From Alviniconcha marisindica (Eukaryota > Mollusca > Gastropoda > Provannidae), in contig JABMCL010001430.1 of assembly GCA_018857735.1 (NCBI GenBank), positions 46,001-110,000 on the forward strand: a stretch of 64,000 nt of DNA, given 5' to 3'. The position numbers and the translations under genes were made by a program. This document shows, piece after piece, positions 32,640 to 53,009 of this stretch (position 1 is the stretch's first letter; the number at the start of each line of letters is the position of its first letter). The notes beneath the pieces were generated by a model, which saw only the letters and a program-made list of their open reading frames with translations, was not told the origin of the DNA and ran no database searches.

Positions 32640-33960
32640 CCCCCCCCCCTGCAAACAGGCAGTGTCTTTCTGACTTTGACCCTTACCTTACAGAGTACAA
32701 CTACAAGGATAGGCTGCGATTGTAAAGTACCAATTTACTTAAGTGAATTCTTGGATTTTAACAGCCCATCAGCGGCATAGGGTCACCTCAGGACAAATAC
32801 AGAAGAGGTGGAGATGATATTACCTTTATGAATATAACCATGTGTAGGTTCTTCCAGATTGTTTTTGATTTGTTTTTGTTGTTTGTTGTTATCTTGGACT
32901 CTTCTGCACTTTCAAACCATTAAAACCAATAAAAGCAAAGAAGTCATGACATGTGAGATAATAAAAAAAATCATCTAAAAAGCGAGAGAAGAAGAAAAGA
33001 ATGCCATTGATGGAAACAATGTCGACAACTGCAGATAAAATCAGATTTTATAACTTTTACTAGTTTTAGAAGAGTCAGAGAATGTTAAACTAGTTTGAAA
33101 ATTGAAATGATATTGTCAGCACCAAAAACTCAAGTGATATAGTCAGCACCAAAAATTCCAATATTTATCAGTACACTGTTTACACAGGAGGGTTAAACAG
33201 GTTGCTGCCTTATTTTCAAGGTGATACTGATAGCAAGCCTAAATTTTACTTGTGGTCAGTCAGGTAAATCCAGGTAACACTAACAGGGTATACACGCTAA
33301 CACTGAATAACAAGGTGTACACACTGAGCCTTGCAGATTTTGTAAAAGAAAAAAATAAACGAGGTGGAAAATGTTCTTGATGGGGAAAAAAACGTCAGTA
33401 GAATCGACTGTTAGCAGAAAAATGACCAGAAAGAAAGAGCCAGAGGACTAGTCAGAAAAATGCGAATGGAGTTAGGAAATGGAAATCAAATAACAGCCCA
33501 GAGATTCCAGACAGGATGGAGACATCAGACACTCCCAACCTGCCTTCAGGGCATATCTCACAGAACTGAACTGAACCCACAGCTGAGTTGTAGAAGAGGC
33601 AAAGGGTATCTTGCACAACACAGCAAAGACCAAAGTGGCATGTATTTGCACAGTTGTTGTTTCATATTAAACTTGACCCCTTAAAATTGTCCATGGACCA
33701 TGCAGTAGGGAGTCCCACAGACCCCTTTAAAATACTCACTAGTGGGAGCCACGAATGCTCAATGGGCTCATCACAAAAGCCATAGTCAGCTTGTAGGCCA
33801 AGCTGCACAGTGTGTTCTCACTGAACAGCTTGTTGAGCATTTGTCTAGACTAGAGTAGAAATGATGGTCATGACAGATGTGGTCTGCTGTATTGAACTGC
33901 CTACTTACTGCCCTGCTTTGTTTGAGTAACGGATACCCTGATTTGCAGCATATACCGTAG
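32640..33960. other. Intergenic/RAB14 leader-intron DNA without recognised gene
   Basis: A C-run at 32631-32649, an F3 repeat at 32745-32805, and otherwise AT-rich sequence. A 74-codon plus-strand ORF (33460-33684) has no family signature. Confidence 0.5.
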
Positions 33961-34029
33961 GAAAGTTGCTATGTTAAACCATGCTTGATCCCATTAAGAT
34001 CAGCCATGGTGTGCTGCTGCAGCAACTGG

Positions 34030-35212
34030 TAGAACTTTGAGAATGGATGAGACGTTGTGAGTCTGAGCGTCAACCCCTTTGTGTGGAATGGATGAGACAT
34101 TGTGAGTCTGAGTGTCAACCGCTTTGTGTGGAATGGATGAGACATTGTGAGTCTGAGCGTCAACCCCTTTGTGTGAAATGGATGAGACATTGTGAGTCTG
34201 AGTGTCAACCCCCTTGTGTGGAATGGATGAGACATTGTGAGTCTGAGAGTCAACCCCCTTGTGTGGAATGGATGAGACATTGTGAGTCTGAGTGTCAACC
34301 CCTTTGTGTGAAATGGATGAGACATTGTGAGTCTGAGTGTCAACCGCTTTGTGTGGAATGGATGAGACATTGTGAGTCTGAGTGTCAACTGCTTTGTGTG
34401 GAATGGATGAGACATTGTGAGTCTGAGTGTCAACCCCCTTGTGTGGAATGGATGAGACATTGTGAGTCTGAGTGTCAACCCCCTTGTGTGGAATGGATGA
34501 GACATTGTGAGTCTGAGCGTCAACCCCCTTGTGTGGAATGGATGAGACATTGTGAGTCTGAGTGTCAACCGCTTTGTGTGGAATGGATGAGACATTGTGA
34601 GTCTGAGTGTCATCTGCTTTGTGTGGAATGGATGAGACATTGTGAGTCTGAGAGTCAACCCCTTTGTGTGGAATGGATGAGACATTGTGAGTCTGAGTGT
34701 CAACCCCCTTGTGTGGAATGGATGAGACATTGTGAGTCTGAGTGTCAATCCCTTTGTGTGAAATGGATGAGACATTGTGAGTCTGAGCGTCAATCCCTTT
34801 GTGTGGAATGGATGAGACATTGTGAGTCTGAGTGTCAACCCCCTTGTGTGGAATGGATGAGACATTGTGAGTCTGAGTGTCAACCGCTTTGTGTGGAATG
34901 GATGAGACGTTGTGAGTCTGAGTGTCAATCCCTTTGTGTGAAATGGATGAGACATTGTGAGTCTGAGTGTCAACCCCTTTGTGTGGAATGGATGAGACAT
35001 TGTGAGTCTGAGTGTCAACCCCCTTGTGTGGAATGGATGAGACATTGTGAGTCTGAGTGTCAACCGCTTTGTGTGGAATGGATGAGACATTGTGAGTCTG
35101 AGTGTCAACCCCTTTGCATGGAATGGATGAGACATTGTGAGTCTGAGTGTCAACCGCTTTGTGTGGAATGGATGAGACATTGTGAGTCTGAGTGTCAACC
35201 ACTGTTTGTGGA
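34030..35212. repeat. 45-bp minisatellite, about 26 copies
   Basis: Unit GAATGGATGAGACATTGTGA, then GTCTGAGTGTCAACCCCTTT, GTGTG. The length is a multiple of three and no unit has a stop in three of six frames, giving artefactual ORFs of 389, 409 and 429 residues (plus-strand unit CESECQPLCVEWMRH). It ends about 270 bp before the RAB14 exon 1 acceptor. Each unit has a donor-like ATT|GTGAGT on the plus strand. Confidence 0.95.
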
Positions 35213-35395
35213 CTGAGAGTGGGACAAGACACAGGTGGTATTGTAGGTGTTGATCTGGACTGCCCCAGGCAAGGTGAAGCTAAAAACACTGCACTATGAG
35301 TGAGGTCACCACAAGAGCAGGGCTACAGAAGTTGAGGCAGTTAGTGAGTTACTATCACACAGCGATCTCATGAATGTTTTATTCAGTCAGTGTGA

Positions 35396-44001
<8,606 letters not shown>

Positions 44002-45770
44002 TTGCCTGTTTGTCCGTGTGTTTTTTTTTGTCTGTGCGTCCATGTCTGTGTCCGACCCTCCACATCTCTCCCTCACCTCCACGATCCTCTGCCCAGCTCG
44101 TGACGAGCAGCTCCATCTCGCATGTCGATCCGTGGCCCATCTCTGTGAGCAGTTTCTGTTTGGGGATCAATGTGTTCTGTTTTGAGAGAGAGAGAAAAAA
44201 AAAAACAAAAAAAAAAACCGAACTCCCTTTCTGTCCTTCACTCTCGCATTCTCTCCCTCCTTACGATGACGACTGTAGTACACCTTGGTGTTTCTGTGCC
44301 TCCTGGGAGTTGCCCCGCTGAAGTCTCCTCTTCGCGCCATCGTCCACCTCCCGCTCTGCATGACTCGGGCACTTTGGGGTTTGCACCTTCAGCCAGTGGT
44401 AGGGTAGGTGATGGCAGGCAATGTACACCCACCACCTGCCAGATGTTGGGACCCAGCAGGGAAGGACGGTCCCGTGAAGTACCGGCCGTTGTTCCCGAGG
44501 GGCTGTGGTTGTAACTTTAGGGTTGTGACGTACAATGTTCTGTGATGCAGTTAGCAGAGGTTCCAGAGATCGTATCCTGTCGGTGTGACCGGAGCTGAGC
44601 TGCCTGTCAGGTACCCTATGATTTTTGAGGTTGTCATTATTAGACTGAGGCTATCAACTCGGATAGCATTTTTATCACCAGTTTTTTTGTTTTGTTTTTG
44701 TTTTTGTTTTTTGGCGCCTGCATGCGAATGAATGATGCGCCCCCTCTTCATTGATTCACTTCATAAGGGCACCAGCAGTTGACGCTTCGTAATATGTATG
44801 ATTTTGCGTCATTGAGAAAAGCTTTACACATGGGGAAAAACTTCTGCAGAGGCTAAGATTGTCAAACCTAGATGACAGTGCTTCGATAAAGACTCTAAAA
44901 ACAGCTCTGCCATCCTCGAAGATGTTAGGTCTTGGGGAAAGTACACACACTTCAAGGCATGGAAAATGTGTTTCAGTTTGGTATATTGTTATTTATTAAG
45001 TGAAAAGAAAAACTGAAGGAAGAAGAATCCTGTGGGGAAAGAAAACAGATGGGAGGGAGGGGAACAGATGCTTTGGGAAATATTCTCCAGCTGTTACTTT
45101 CACATATGATGTCTTCTTTTTTTTTTGGGGGGGGGTGTAATTTTACTCACACGACCTCTTTGAATTGGGGAAGGCAGAAGGGAGAGTTGGGTCATTCTAC
45201 AGTTTTTTCTGGGGGGGGGGGGGATTTTTACTCACCTCTTTGAATTGGGAAAGGGGAAGGGAGAGTTGGGTCATTCTACAGAAGTCTGTGGATGATTGCT
45301 TTGTTCTGATGGTTGAAAGCTAAAGGTGTAAATGCTAGGTGCGAGTACAGGCTTTGGGACTGTTCCTCACCGGCACGGTCTTGCCCTCATCCTTGTGTGT
45401 TGTGTATGGGAGTGTGTGTGTGTGCCTGTGCACACTGTTTCAGTCATTCCAAGCGTGAACAACCTGTTCGACTCCAGATCAGCTGCATGGTCATGTGTGG
45501 GCAGCGGAAGTGGTCTGGGCATTCTGTGTGTTGTCCGCGTGCATGTGGTCAGGATGTGATGCGAGGTTATGTGGGCGTGTGTTTGTTTTGGATCAGAATT
45601 TTTAATGTGTCATGTGAAATTGTGTCCTGCTCTCTGTTGTTGAGCAGTTCAGACTTGTGGATTTGAATCCCCTCCTTTCATCATCATCATAATGCGTCCC
45701 AAACCTAGGCCCACACCCAACACCCTGTGCTGTTTTTGGCACTACAGTTTCGTGAAATTGGGCAAGCAGC
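44002..45770 (+). other. RAB14: RAB14 proximal 3' UTR and flank
   Basis: Follows the TAG. It holds A-runs at 44195-44216, T/G-runs at 44690-44712 and G-runs at 45127-45136 and 45211-45224. A 58-bp stretch with TTTGAATTGGGGAAGG and GAGAGTTGGGTCATTCTACA is repeated at 45159-45206 and 45237-45280. No coding signature. Confidence 0.5.
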
Positions 45771-45829
45771 TTGGTGGTCAGAGCTTTACAGACTCACTCA
45801 GTCTGTGTTGCCTCCATGGGCCTAAGCAG

Positions 45830-47320
45830 CCTGGTGGTGCATGGTGCAGAAGGCTTTGAGCAGAGTCTGCATCTTCAGTCTCTGTTGTGTGCCGTCACAG
45901 TGGGCCCTGAAGCAGCCTGGTGGTGCATGGTGGAGAAGGCTTTGAGCAGAGTCTGCATCTTCAGTCTCTGTTGTAGTGCCGTCACAGTGGGCCCTGAAGC
46001 AGCCTGGTGGTGCATGGTGGAAGGCTTTGAGCAGAGTCTGCATCTTCAGTCTCTGTTGTAGTGCCGTCACAGTGGGCCCTGAAGCAGCCTGGTGGTGCAT
46101 GGTGGAGAGGCTTTGAGCAGAGTCTGCATCTTCAGTCTCTGTTGTAGTGCCGTCACAGTGGGCCCTAAAGCAGCCTGGTGGTGCATGGTGCAGAAGGCGG
46201 GTCTCTCTTCAGTCTCTGTTTCCGTCCGTGGGCCCTGAAGCAGCCTGGTGGTGCATGGTGGCAGAAGGCTTTGAGCAGAGTCTGCATCTTCAGTCTCTGT
46301 TGTAGTGCCATCACAGTGGGCCCTGAAGCAGCCTGGTGGTGCATGGTGGAGAAGGCTTTGAACAGAGTCTGCATCTTCAGTCTCTGTTGTGCCGTCACAG
46401 TGGGCCCTGAAGCAGCCTGGTGGTGCATGGTGCAGAAGGCTTGAGCAGATCTGCATCTCAGTCTCTGTGTAGTGCCGTCACAGTTGGGCCCTGACGGCAA
46501 GCCTGGTGTGCATGGTGCAGATGGCTTTGAACAGAGTCTGCATCTTCAGTCTCTGTTGTGCCGTCACAGTGGGCCCTGAAGCAGCCTGGTGGTGCATGGT
46601 GCAGAAGGCTTTGAGCAGAGTCTGCATCTTCAGTCTCTGTTGTAGTGCCATCACAGTGGGCCCTGAAGCAGCCTGGTGGTGCATGGTGGAGAAGGCTTTG
46701 AACAGAGTCTGCATCTTCAGTCTCTGTTGTGCCGTCACAGTGGGCCCTGAAGCAGCCTGGTGGTGCATGGTGCAGAAGGCTTTGAGCAGAGTCTGCATCT
46801 TCAGTCTCTGTTGTAGTGCCGTCACAGTGGGCCCTGAAGCAGCCTGGTGGTGCATGGTGCAGATGGCTTTGAACAGAGTCTGCATCTTCAGTCTCTGTTG
46901 TGCCGTCACAGTGGGCCCTGAAGCAGCCTGGTGGTGCATGGTGCAGAAGGCTTTGAGCAGAGTCTGCATCTTCAGTCTCTGTTGTAGTGCCATCACAGTG
47001 GGCCCTGAAGCAGCCTGGTGGTGCATGGTGGAGAAGGCTTTGAACAGAGTCTGCATCTTCAGTCTCTGTTGTGCCGTCACAGTGGGCCCTGAAGCAGCCT
47101 GGTGGTGCATGGTGCAGAAGGCTTTGAGCAGAGTCTGCATCTTCAGTCTCTGTTGTAGTGCCGTCACAGTGGGCCCTGAAGCAGCCTGGTGGTGCATGGT
47201 GCAGATGGCTTTGAGCAGAGTCTGCATCTTCAGTCTCTGTTGTAGTGCCGTCACAGTGGGCCCTAAAGCAGCCTGGTGGTGCATGGTGCAGATGGCTTTG
47301 AGCAGACTATCCAAAGTACC
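45830..47320. repeat. 84/87-bp minisatellite, about 17 copies, downstream of RAB14
   Basis: Unit TTCAGTCTCTGTTGTAGTGC, then CGTCACAGTGGGCCCTGAAG, CAGCCTGGTGGTGCATGGTG, CAGAAGGCTTTGAGCAGAGT, CTGCATC. Variants lacking GTA (84 bp) alternate with 87-bp ones and with GAGAAGG/CAGATGG variants in a higher-order pattern. Both lengths are multiples of three, so long ORFs (281 residues plus, 351 minus) appear; I do not treat them as genes. Confidence 0.95.
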
Positions 47321-47452
47321 AATCGCACCTCTGTTGGGGGGGGGTATTTGATGAACCTGGCTACCCCAGTGGTTCCCAAAGATTAACCCTGACTGGCATA
47401 GCTCTTGTCGTTGTCTGCCCGGCTTTTGCTGAGGACCACAGCCTAGGACTGT

Positions 47453-47458
47453 AATAAA
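47453..47458 (+). terminator. RAB14: Candidate distal poly(A) signal for RAB14
   Basis: AATAAA followed by T-rich sequence, about 3.4 kb after the stop codon. If used, the 3' UTR would include the whole 84/87-bp minisatellite. No closer AATAAA with a good downstream T/GT-rich stretch was noticed. Confidence 0.25.
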
Positions 47459-47499
47459 CACCAAGGTTTTTTGCTTTTCTTTTATAAAAATGGTCTGTT

Positions 47500-47530
47500 T
47501 AGTTTGGGGGGGGGGGGGGGGGGGGGGGAA
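47500..47530. repeat. Poly(G) tract
   Basis: A run of about 24 G bases. Similar tracts are at 39460-39478, 49648-49667 and, as C, at 48616-48639. Confidence 0.9.
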
Positions 47531-48544
47531 CATTTGTTTAAATATTTATTGCAGGAGTAGTTGGTAACCGGATTGTAACATTCTATCAACAGTGGCGGGT
47601 CACTTTGGGATGATTTGTCGCAGGATGGTAAAAGAAGCAAGTTGTGATGGAAGATGGTGACATTTACATGAGTGGGCTTCAGAACTGATTTCAGAGGTCT
47701 GGGTGTTTGAGCTTCAGCGGGCTGGCTACCATTATTTGTCGGGTTCTTGTTACGTAGGAATGTAGCAGCCAGAAGGGGGCTCGAAAAACAGGTCATTAGT
47801 TAATTGTCTTCCTGATTTCATGGCAACTTGTGTCCGAAGCCATGAATAACGACCGATTAAATTTCATCCATTTGTGATGTCGTGATAGTTTGTTTTTTGT
47901 GTTGCGTGCAATTTGTAAATTATATATATATATATATAAGAAACTTGTATTTTTGTGTTTTTTGTTTGCTTTCTTTGTTTCGTAGGCTGTACATATTTCT
48001 GTGTGAAATGTCTGACGACTGCAGTTCGCTACTGACCAGGCCGGATTTCATTGTTTTGTCATTAGCTGAATTTGGGGGATTGAAGATGATGATTGTGTTC
48101 TATGACTGGTACTTGTTTTGCTTTGTGTTATAGAGTATATAGCTAAACAATAATTTAATTAACATGCTTCATGTACAGAATGTCTGTAGACATGTGAAAA
48201 CAAAGCTGGAAGATGTGGTTTTGTGGCCATTTTTTTCGGTTTCTTCCCCCATGCTGACTTGTCAGTGCTGGTCTTTGCAGATGCCTCTTTTCTTTAGATG
48301 CCCAGTTACCTTCTTTTTTTCTCTGGTTTTGTTTTTGTTTTGTGTGTGTGTGTGTGGGTAGTTCCTCTGTGTGTGCTTGAGTCCTTTGCAACATGAATTA
48401 AGTTACAAATTCTGCATTGTAAGACATTAAGTTATTAGTGGCAACAGTTGAGATAACCCATCATTCTTCACAGTGTATACATATGACATAATTATGAACC
48501 GAAGGAAGTAATATATGCTGTAACCTAAACTATTAAACTGTTTT

Positions 48545-48720
48545 GTGGTTTCTGAGATTGTCTGTTTTTGAAGATTCTGTCGACAAGATTGTCTGTTTTT
48601 GAAGATTCTGTCATTCCCCCCCCCCCCCCCCCCCCCCCCAATTGTCTGTTTTTGAAGATTCTGTAGTGCTCCTCCCCCCCCCCCTCCACATTGTTTTTGA
48701 AGAGTCTATAGTCCCCCTTC
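48545..48720. repeat. Short repeat TTGTCTGTTTTTGAAGATTC, about 4 copies with C-runs
   Basis: Copies at 48556, 48591 and 48641, with a shortened one at 48690, separated by poly(C). Confidence 0.8.
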
Positions 48721-48729
48721 CCCCTTCAT

Positions 48730-51700
48730 GAACTAAAGGGGTTGTGATGGTCAGATTTTGTGTCCGCGGGTTGGTTTGTGTATGAGACAGTTTCCCCCAC
48801 ACCTACTGTTGCAAACGTTTCTTTTCTTTTTTAAAGTTTTGTTCAGCACTTCGGCATGACTCAGTTTTATGTAGTTCAGAATGATCAAATATGATACATT
48901 TTCTTTTTTGACGCAAGTTCATTTTTCCCTTGCATTGCAAATTGTTTTGTTTATCAGATGAGATTTGTTGCATGGGTTTATTTTTCTCGCTCCATTGTGA
49001 CCATCATGTGTACAAAAAAAAGTGGTTTTCTTTTTCTCTTTTTTTTTTTTTTTTTTTTGCTTGTGATTCACCACTGTTGCTTTGTGACGTACATTTCATG
49101 TGTAGTTGTGAACTGATCAGACATCTATTGGTAGGTTCAGGTTGTGGCAGGGAAACTATGGGTCTTGGTTGAAATTGGATCGATGTTGCCAAATGGAGGC
49201 ATTCAGGTTTGCATAACACCGATGGAGACAGGAAGTGCAAATAATAATAATGGTGTGGATAATTTTAACAATACATGGTAAAGAGAGAGAGAGAGAGCTG
49301 ATTATTTCTCGACTGAAATCTCCTTGAAGTGATTTTTGCTTGTTCGTGAGGTGTGTGTGTGCTGATGACATCCAGTGGTACCTGTTGTAGTCACCTTTTC
49401 CAAGTTTGTTTCACCTCGCGTAGCTAGCGGCTCGGTGCCGATGGCCACCTGCGGTAGCGTAGTCAATGTAAACAGCTGACGACAAATACCTGAAGAAAAA
49501 GAGAGGTCAGAACTCTATGATCATGCTTGTACTTAGTTGTCTAGGCTGGCAGGACGGATGGAAGGAGGCCTTGGAAGTCTTCCCTGTCTCCTCTGCTTTG
49601 GGGTGATGGATTGAGTGTCTAGTCCTGCACAGGAGATTTGGGGTGGGTGGGGGGGGGGGGGGGGGGACCAAGGACCTGTGTACAACAGCTATAAGTGCGT
49701 GCACAAGTGATACCCTGCTGTATGGTGGAACACATTGCCCTGGCAACAGAAAATAAAATTGGCGAAAGTTCCACCAACTCCTGTATAGGCCAGGTAGTTC
49801 AGTTTTATTGCAGTTGGTTTTTCCAAGAGAAAGTGATGGGGTCAACAACAACAAAATCTGTGAAAATTCCATCAGCTTAGGGAATTTCTGTGTAGGCTAG
49901 GCAGCTTAATTTCATTACAGCTGGCCTTGCTTGAAAACAACAACAGGGAGTGGAAATTCCCATGGGAAAATTGACCAGAAAAAGCAACCAAATTCCCCTG
50001 ACCTCAGAATTATTAACTGATTAAACGTGTAGTGTAGATTGCGTGATTTTACTATAATTTATCACTTTTGCCCGGAGAAAATAAGGACTGCAGTATTCCC
50101 CAGGTGGCTTGCAGCCATTGTGGCTTTTGCTGCAGTGTTTCTTTGGAGTTTCACTTGCCCCATGTCATTATTTATTCAGTCATCTGTTTGATACGTCACT
50201 CCAGTGCAGACATTTCTAGCACAAACATGCGTGGAAAGCAGCAATTGTTCTAGTTCAGAAAGGGAAAAATTCCAGTTTTATTGATGATGATGATGATAAT
50301 GTTGTTGCCAATGTAATTTTATTTATGGGTATGTTTTACTATCAGATTTGTCACATTGACTCTTTCAGAATATTCTTGTCTTAGGCGTCGAGCAGTTTCA
50401 TCTGAATTCTTCAGGCCATTGTGTGTACGCCATATGTATGTCAGTCACTATCTTTTTCATAAGTGATAACTGATTTCCTTCATAGTTCATTTGTTACTTG
50501 TTTGCTGATTTGAGCATCAGACAAACGCTTTGTCACCGTAGACCAAGATGTATTCAGTTTACTTTGCCTTGTTCGTAAGATTTGTCATGTTAGTGAAACC
50601 CATCTCGGTTGATTTGGGGAGGGGGGGGGGATTTAGAACCGTTTTCGTACAGTTTCCACAGCTTGTTTTATTGTTCAACAAGAATTATACAGTCAGGTGA
50701 AACTGATGCGTGTAGTTTTGTTGATCTCAAGAAGTTACCTCACCCAGAAACTTGTCCTGAGCAAATTAAAGGAAAAGTTTGCACTTGCTTTTACTGAAAG
50801 AAAGAAAAAGGCTACGGGCCCACCAGACAGCTGTTTGACTGGAGGACACACTTAGATCTCCCATTGCGTTTAGCAGTATTTGGTAACTGGTCCCAGTTGT
50901 GTAGCTCCAAGTTCTGATCGAGGCAATGTACACATAGCCAGATTAAGAGTAACAGATTAGCCAGTCAGTACACACAGACAAGACACCCCACACCTTTTTT
51001 TTTTAACCTCCAAAAGCTCGGAATCATTTGCTGTCATCGATAGAGAAACGTGGCTTGGTAGAGCATTTTGCGTTGAATAAAGAGTGTCATATTTCTTAAA
51101 TGATGCAACGAATAGTAGGTGATAGCTGCATGTGCTCAAGCAGTTTGCTGATTCAGTGACAATATTTACCCTGCTTTGCAAGGGAGAGAAATGTCCAACA
51201 TTTCTCCATAGAATCAGTCAAAGTGCTGGTTGTGGCAGCTCTCGGGTTTTCACTGGTGGCGATAAACTTGGTTAAACAACTCATTTCCAAAATCTTTTCA
51301 AAAAATTACTCTTCACCTTTGTGTCTGGAAAATATAAGAACCAGAGGTGGTCAGTGTCACCATTTACTTGGCTAGCTGTTCATTGTTATTGTCCTTAGCA
51401 GGTGACAACTCTGGGCATGTGCACTAAAGAGCTCAAATTTGAATCAACACACAAGAGAGTTAATTAGCGCTGGAAAGACATCACAGAAACTCCACAACAA
51501 AGACCCGAGTCGCCTATGGTAACTCACCTGGCATGCGTGTAAATATACAAGGTACATCAACTTGCCAGAGGGACATACTTTACCTGAGCTCAAATTTTAC
51601 TTCTCTCATGCCAACATGTGTGGCTTCTCAATCATCGTTTGCAGTTGAAATAGAAAGTAGCCATGAAGCTAACTGCCTAACTAACAATGCAGGGAACTGC

Positions 51701-52750
51701 CCTCTGTCGTTTCCAAAGCAGTAGGTTGCAGGACAGATAAAGCTCCAAACAGTTGTCCTGTAAATCTTTCAAACATGCATGCGCCACCTCACTTCCGTCA
51801 GACCGTATGCCAGTCGGCGGGGCTTCCGACACGCAAATACGTCGAGTGAAGCACACGTGCACACTACCTATTTCTGTTGGGTCTAATGTGACAAGTTTGT
51901 GAACCGTTTGTCATTCACCGATGTGTGTTTGCCCGTTCATAGTTGATTATAAAGGGGGCCAGAGTGTGAAGTTGTCCTACATGTGCGAGTGTGAATCATT
52001 TTCCTTTTTTGTAATGGATCGTCGTTTGCTGTTGACGTAGTGCACTGGTGCCACGTGTCGTCACTTGACGTGGTTGTGCAAAGTTAACAGCGGGTGTCTT
52101 GGTGTCCAAGTCCTTGTAACTGCTCTGTACAGACCTTCCTTTATGTAATAATTATATCACACTTGTGAAACTCAAAAAAACTGTGTCTGAGCAAGTTTCC
52201 TGTGGCGTGTGTGTGTATGGGGTGTACTGTATATAATTAGGTGTGTGTGGGTACAAATCAAAGTCCAGTCAGATTTCATATCCCAATTCAGATCATCGAG
52301 TTAAATAGATTCTAATTTCTAATTTAAAATCTGGGTGGCTGAAAGCTGTGCGAAGGAGGCGAAAATGAGAGCAAGATTGTGTGTGTGGTGGGTGATTGTT
52401 AATGATTATGTGGATATATATAGGTCATTTGTATCCATACCTGTCAACCCATACAGTTTACCAGTATAAAATACAGTTTTTCATTATTTGGGGGGGGGAA
52501 TATGGCCATATTGGAAAATGGATACAAGAAAACATCATTTTCATGAGATTTTGTTTTAAACTGAGCAAAAAGATTGAAAAACTGTTGAACGAGCAGCCGA
52601 CACTTGCCATCACCAAATGCACACTGACTGGCCTCGTACAATAGGCTAAGAAATCTTGGAAGTGAGATTTGAAGTCATGCACGCGTATTTAGCACAACAT
52701 TGCTTCTTCCTTCCACTGTCCCGCATGCCATTGGAATTTAAAATGCTGCT
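48730..52750. other. Intergenic DNA without recognised gene
   Basis: AT-rich. It has a T-run at 49038-49059, a short GAGA tract at 49282-49297, a G-run at 49648-49667 and scattered ORFs below 125 codons without family signatures. No splice-consistent homologous exon was found. Confidence 0.5.
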
Positions 52751-52769
52751 GCCACCAATGAAAAAACAA

Positions 52770-53005
52770 AAGACCCCGGCCTGCATAAGGGAAATACAGG
52801 TTCACAAACACTGGACAAAAGACCATGGCCTGTATAAAGGAAATACAGGTTCACAAACACTGGACAAAATACCCCGGCCTGCATAAGGAAAAGTCACAAC
52901 ACTACAAGACCGGCCTGCATAAAGGAAATACAGGTTCACAAACACTGGACAAAAGACCCCGGCCTGCATAAGGGAAATACAGGTTCACAAACACTGGACT
53001 AAGGT
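52770..53005. repeat. About 50-bp minisatellite, about 4-5 copies
   Basis: Unit GGCCTGCATAAGGGAAATAC, then AGGTTCACAAACACTGGACA, AAAGACCCC. One copy is internally truncated (52880-52912). Confidence 0.88.
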
Positions 53006-53009
53006 TTAC

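Noticed and set aside
33969..35289. Three overlapping ORFs of 389-429 residues with 15-residue repeats
   Set aside because: Three frames are open over the same 45-bp array; there is no unique domain and no signal of one coding frame.
46478..47533. 351-residue minus ORF and 281-residue plus ORF
   Set aside because: A by-product of the 84/87-bp minisatellite.
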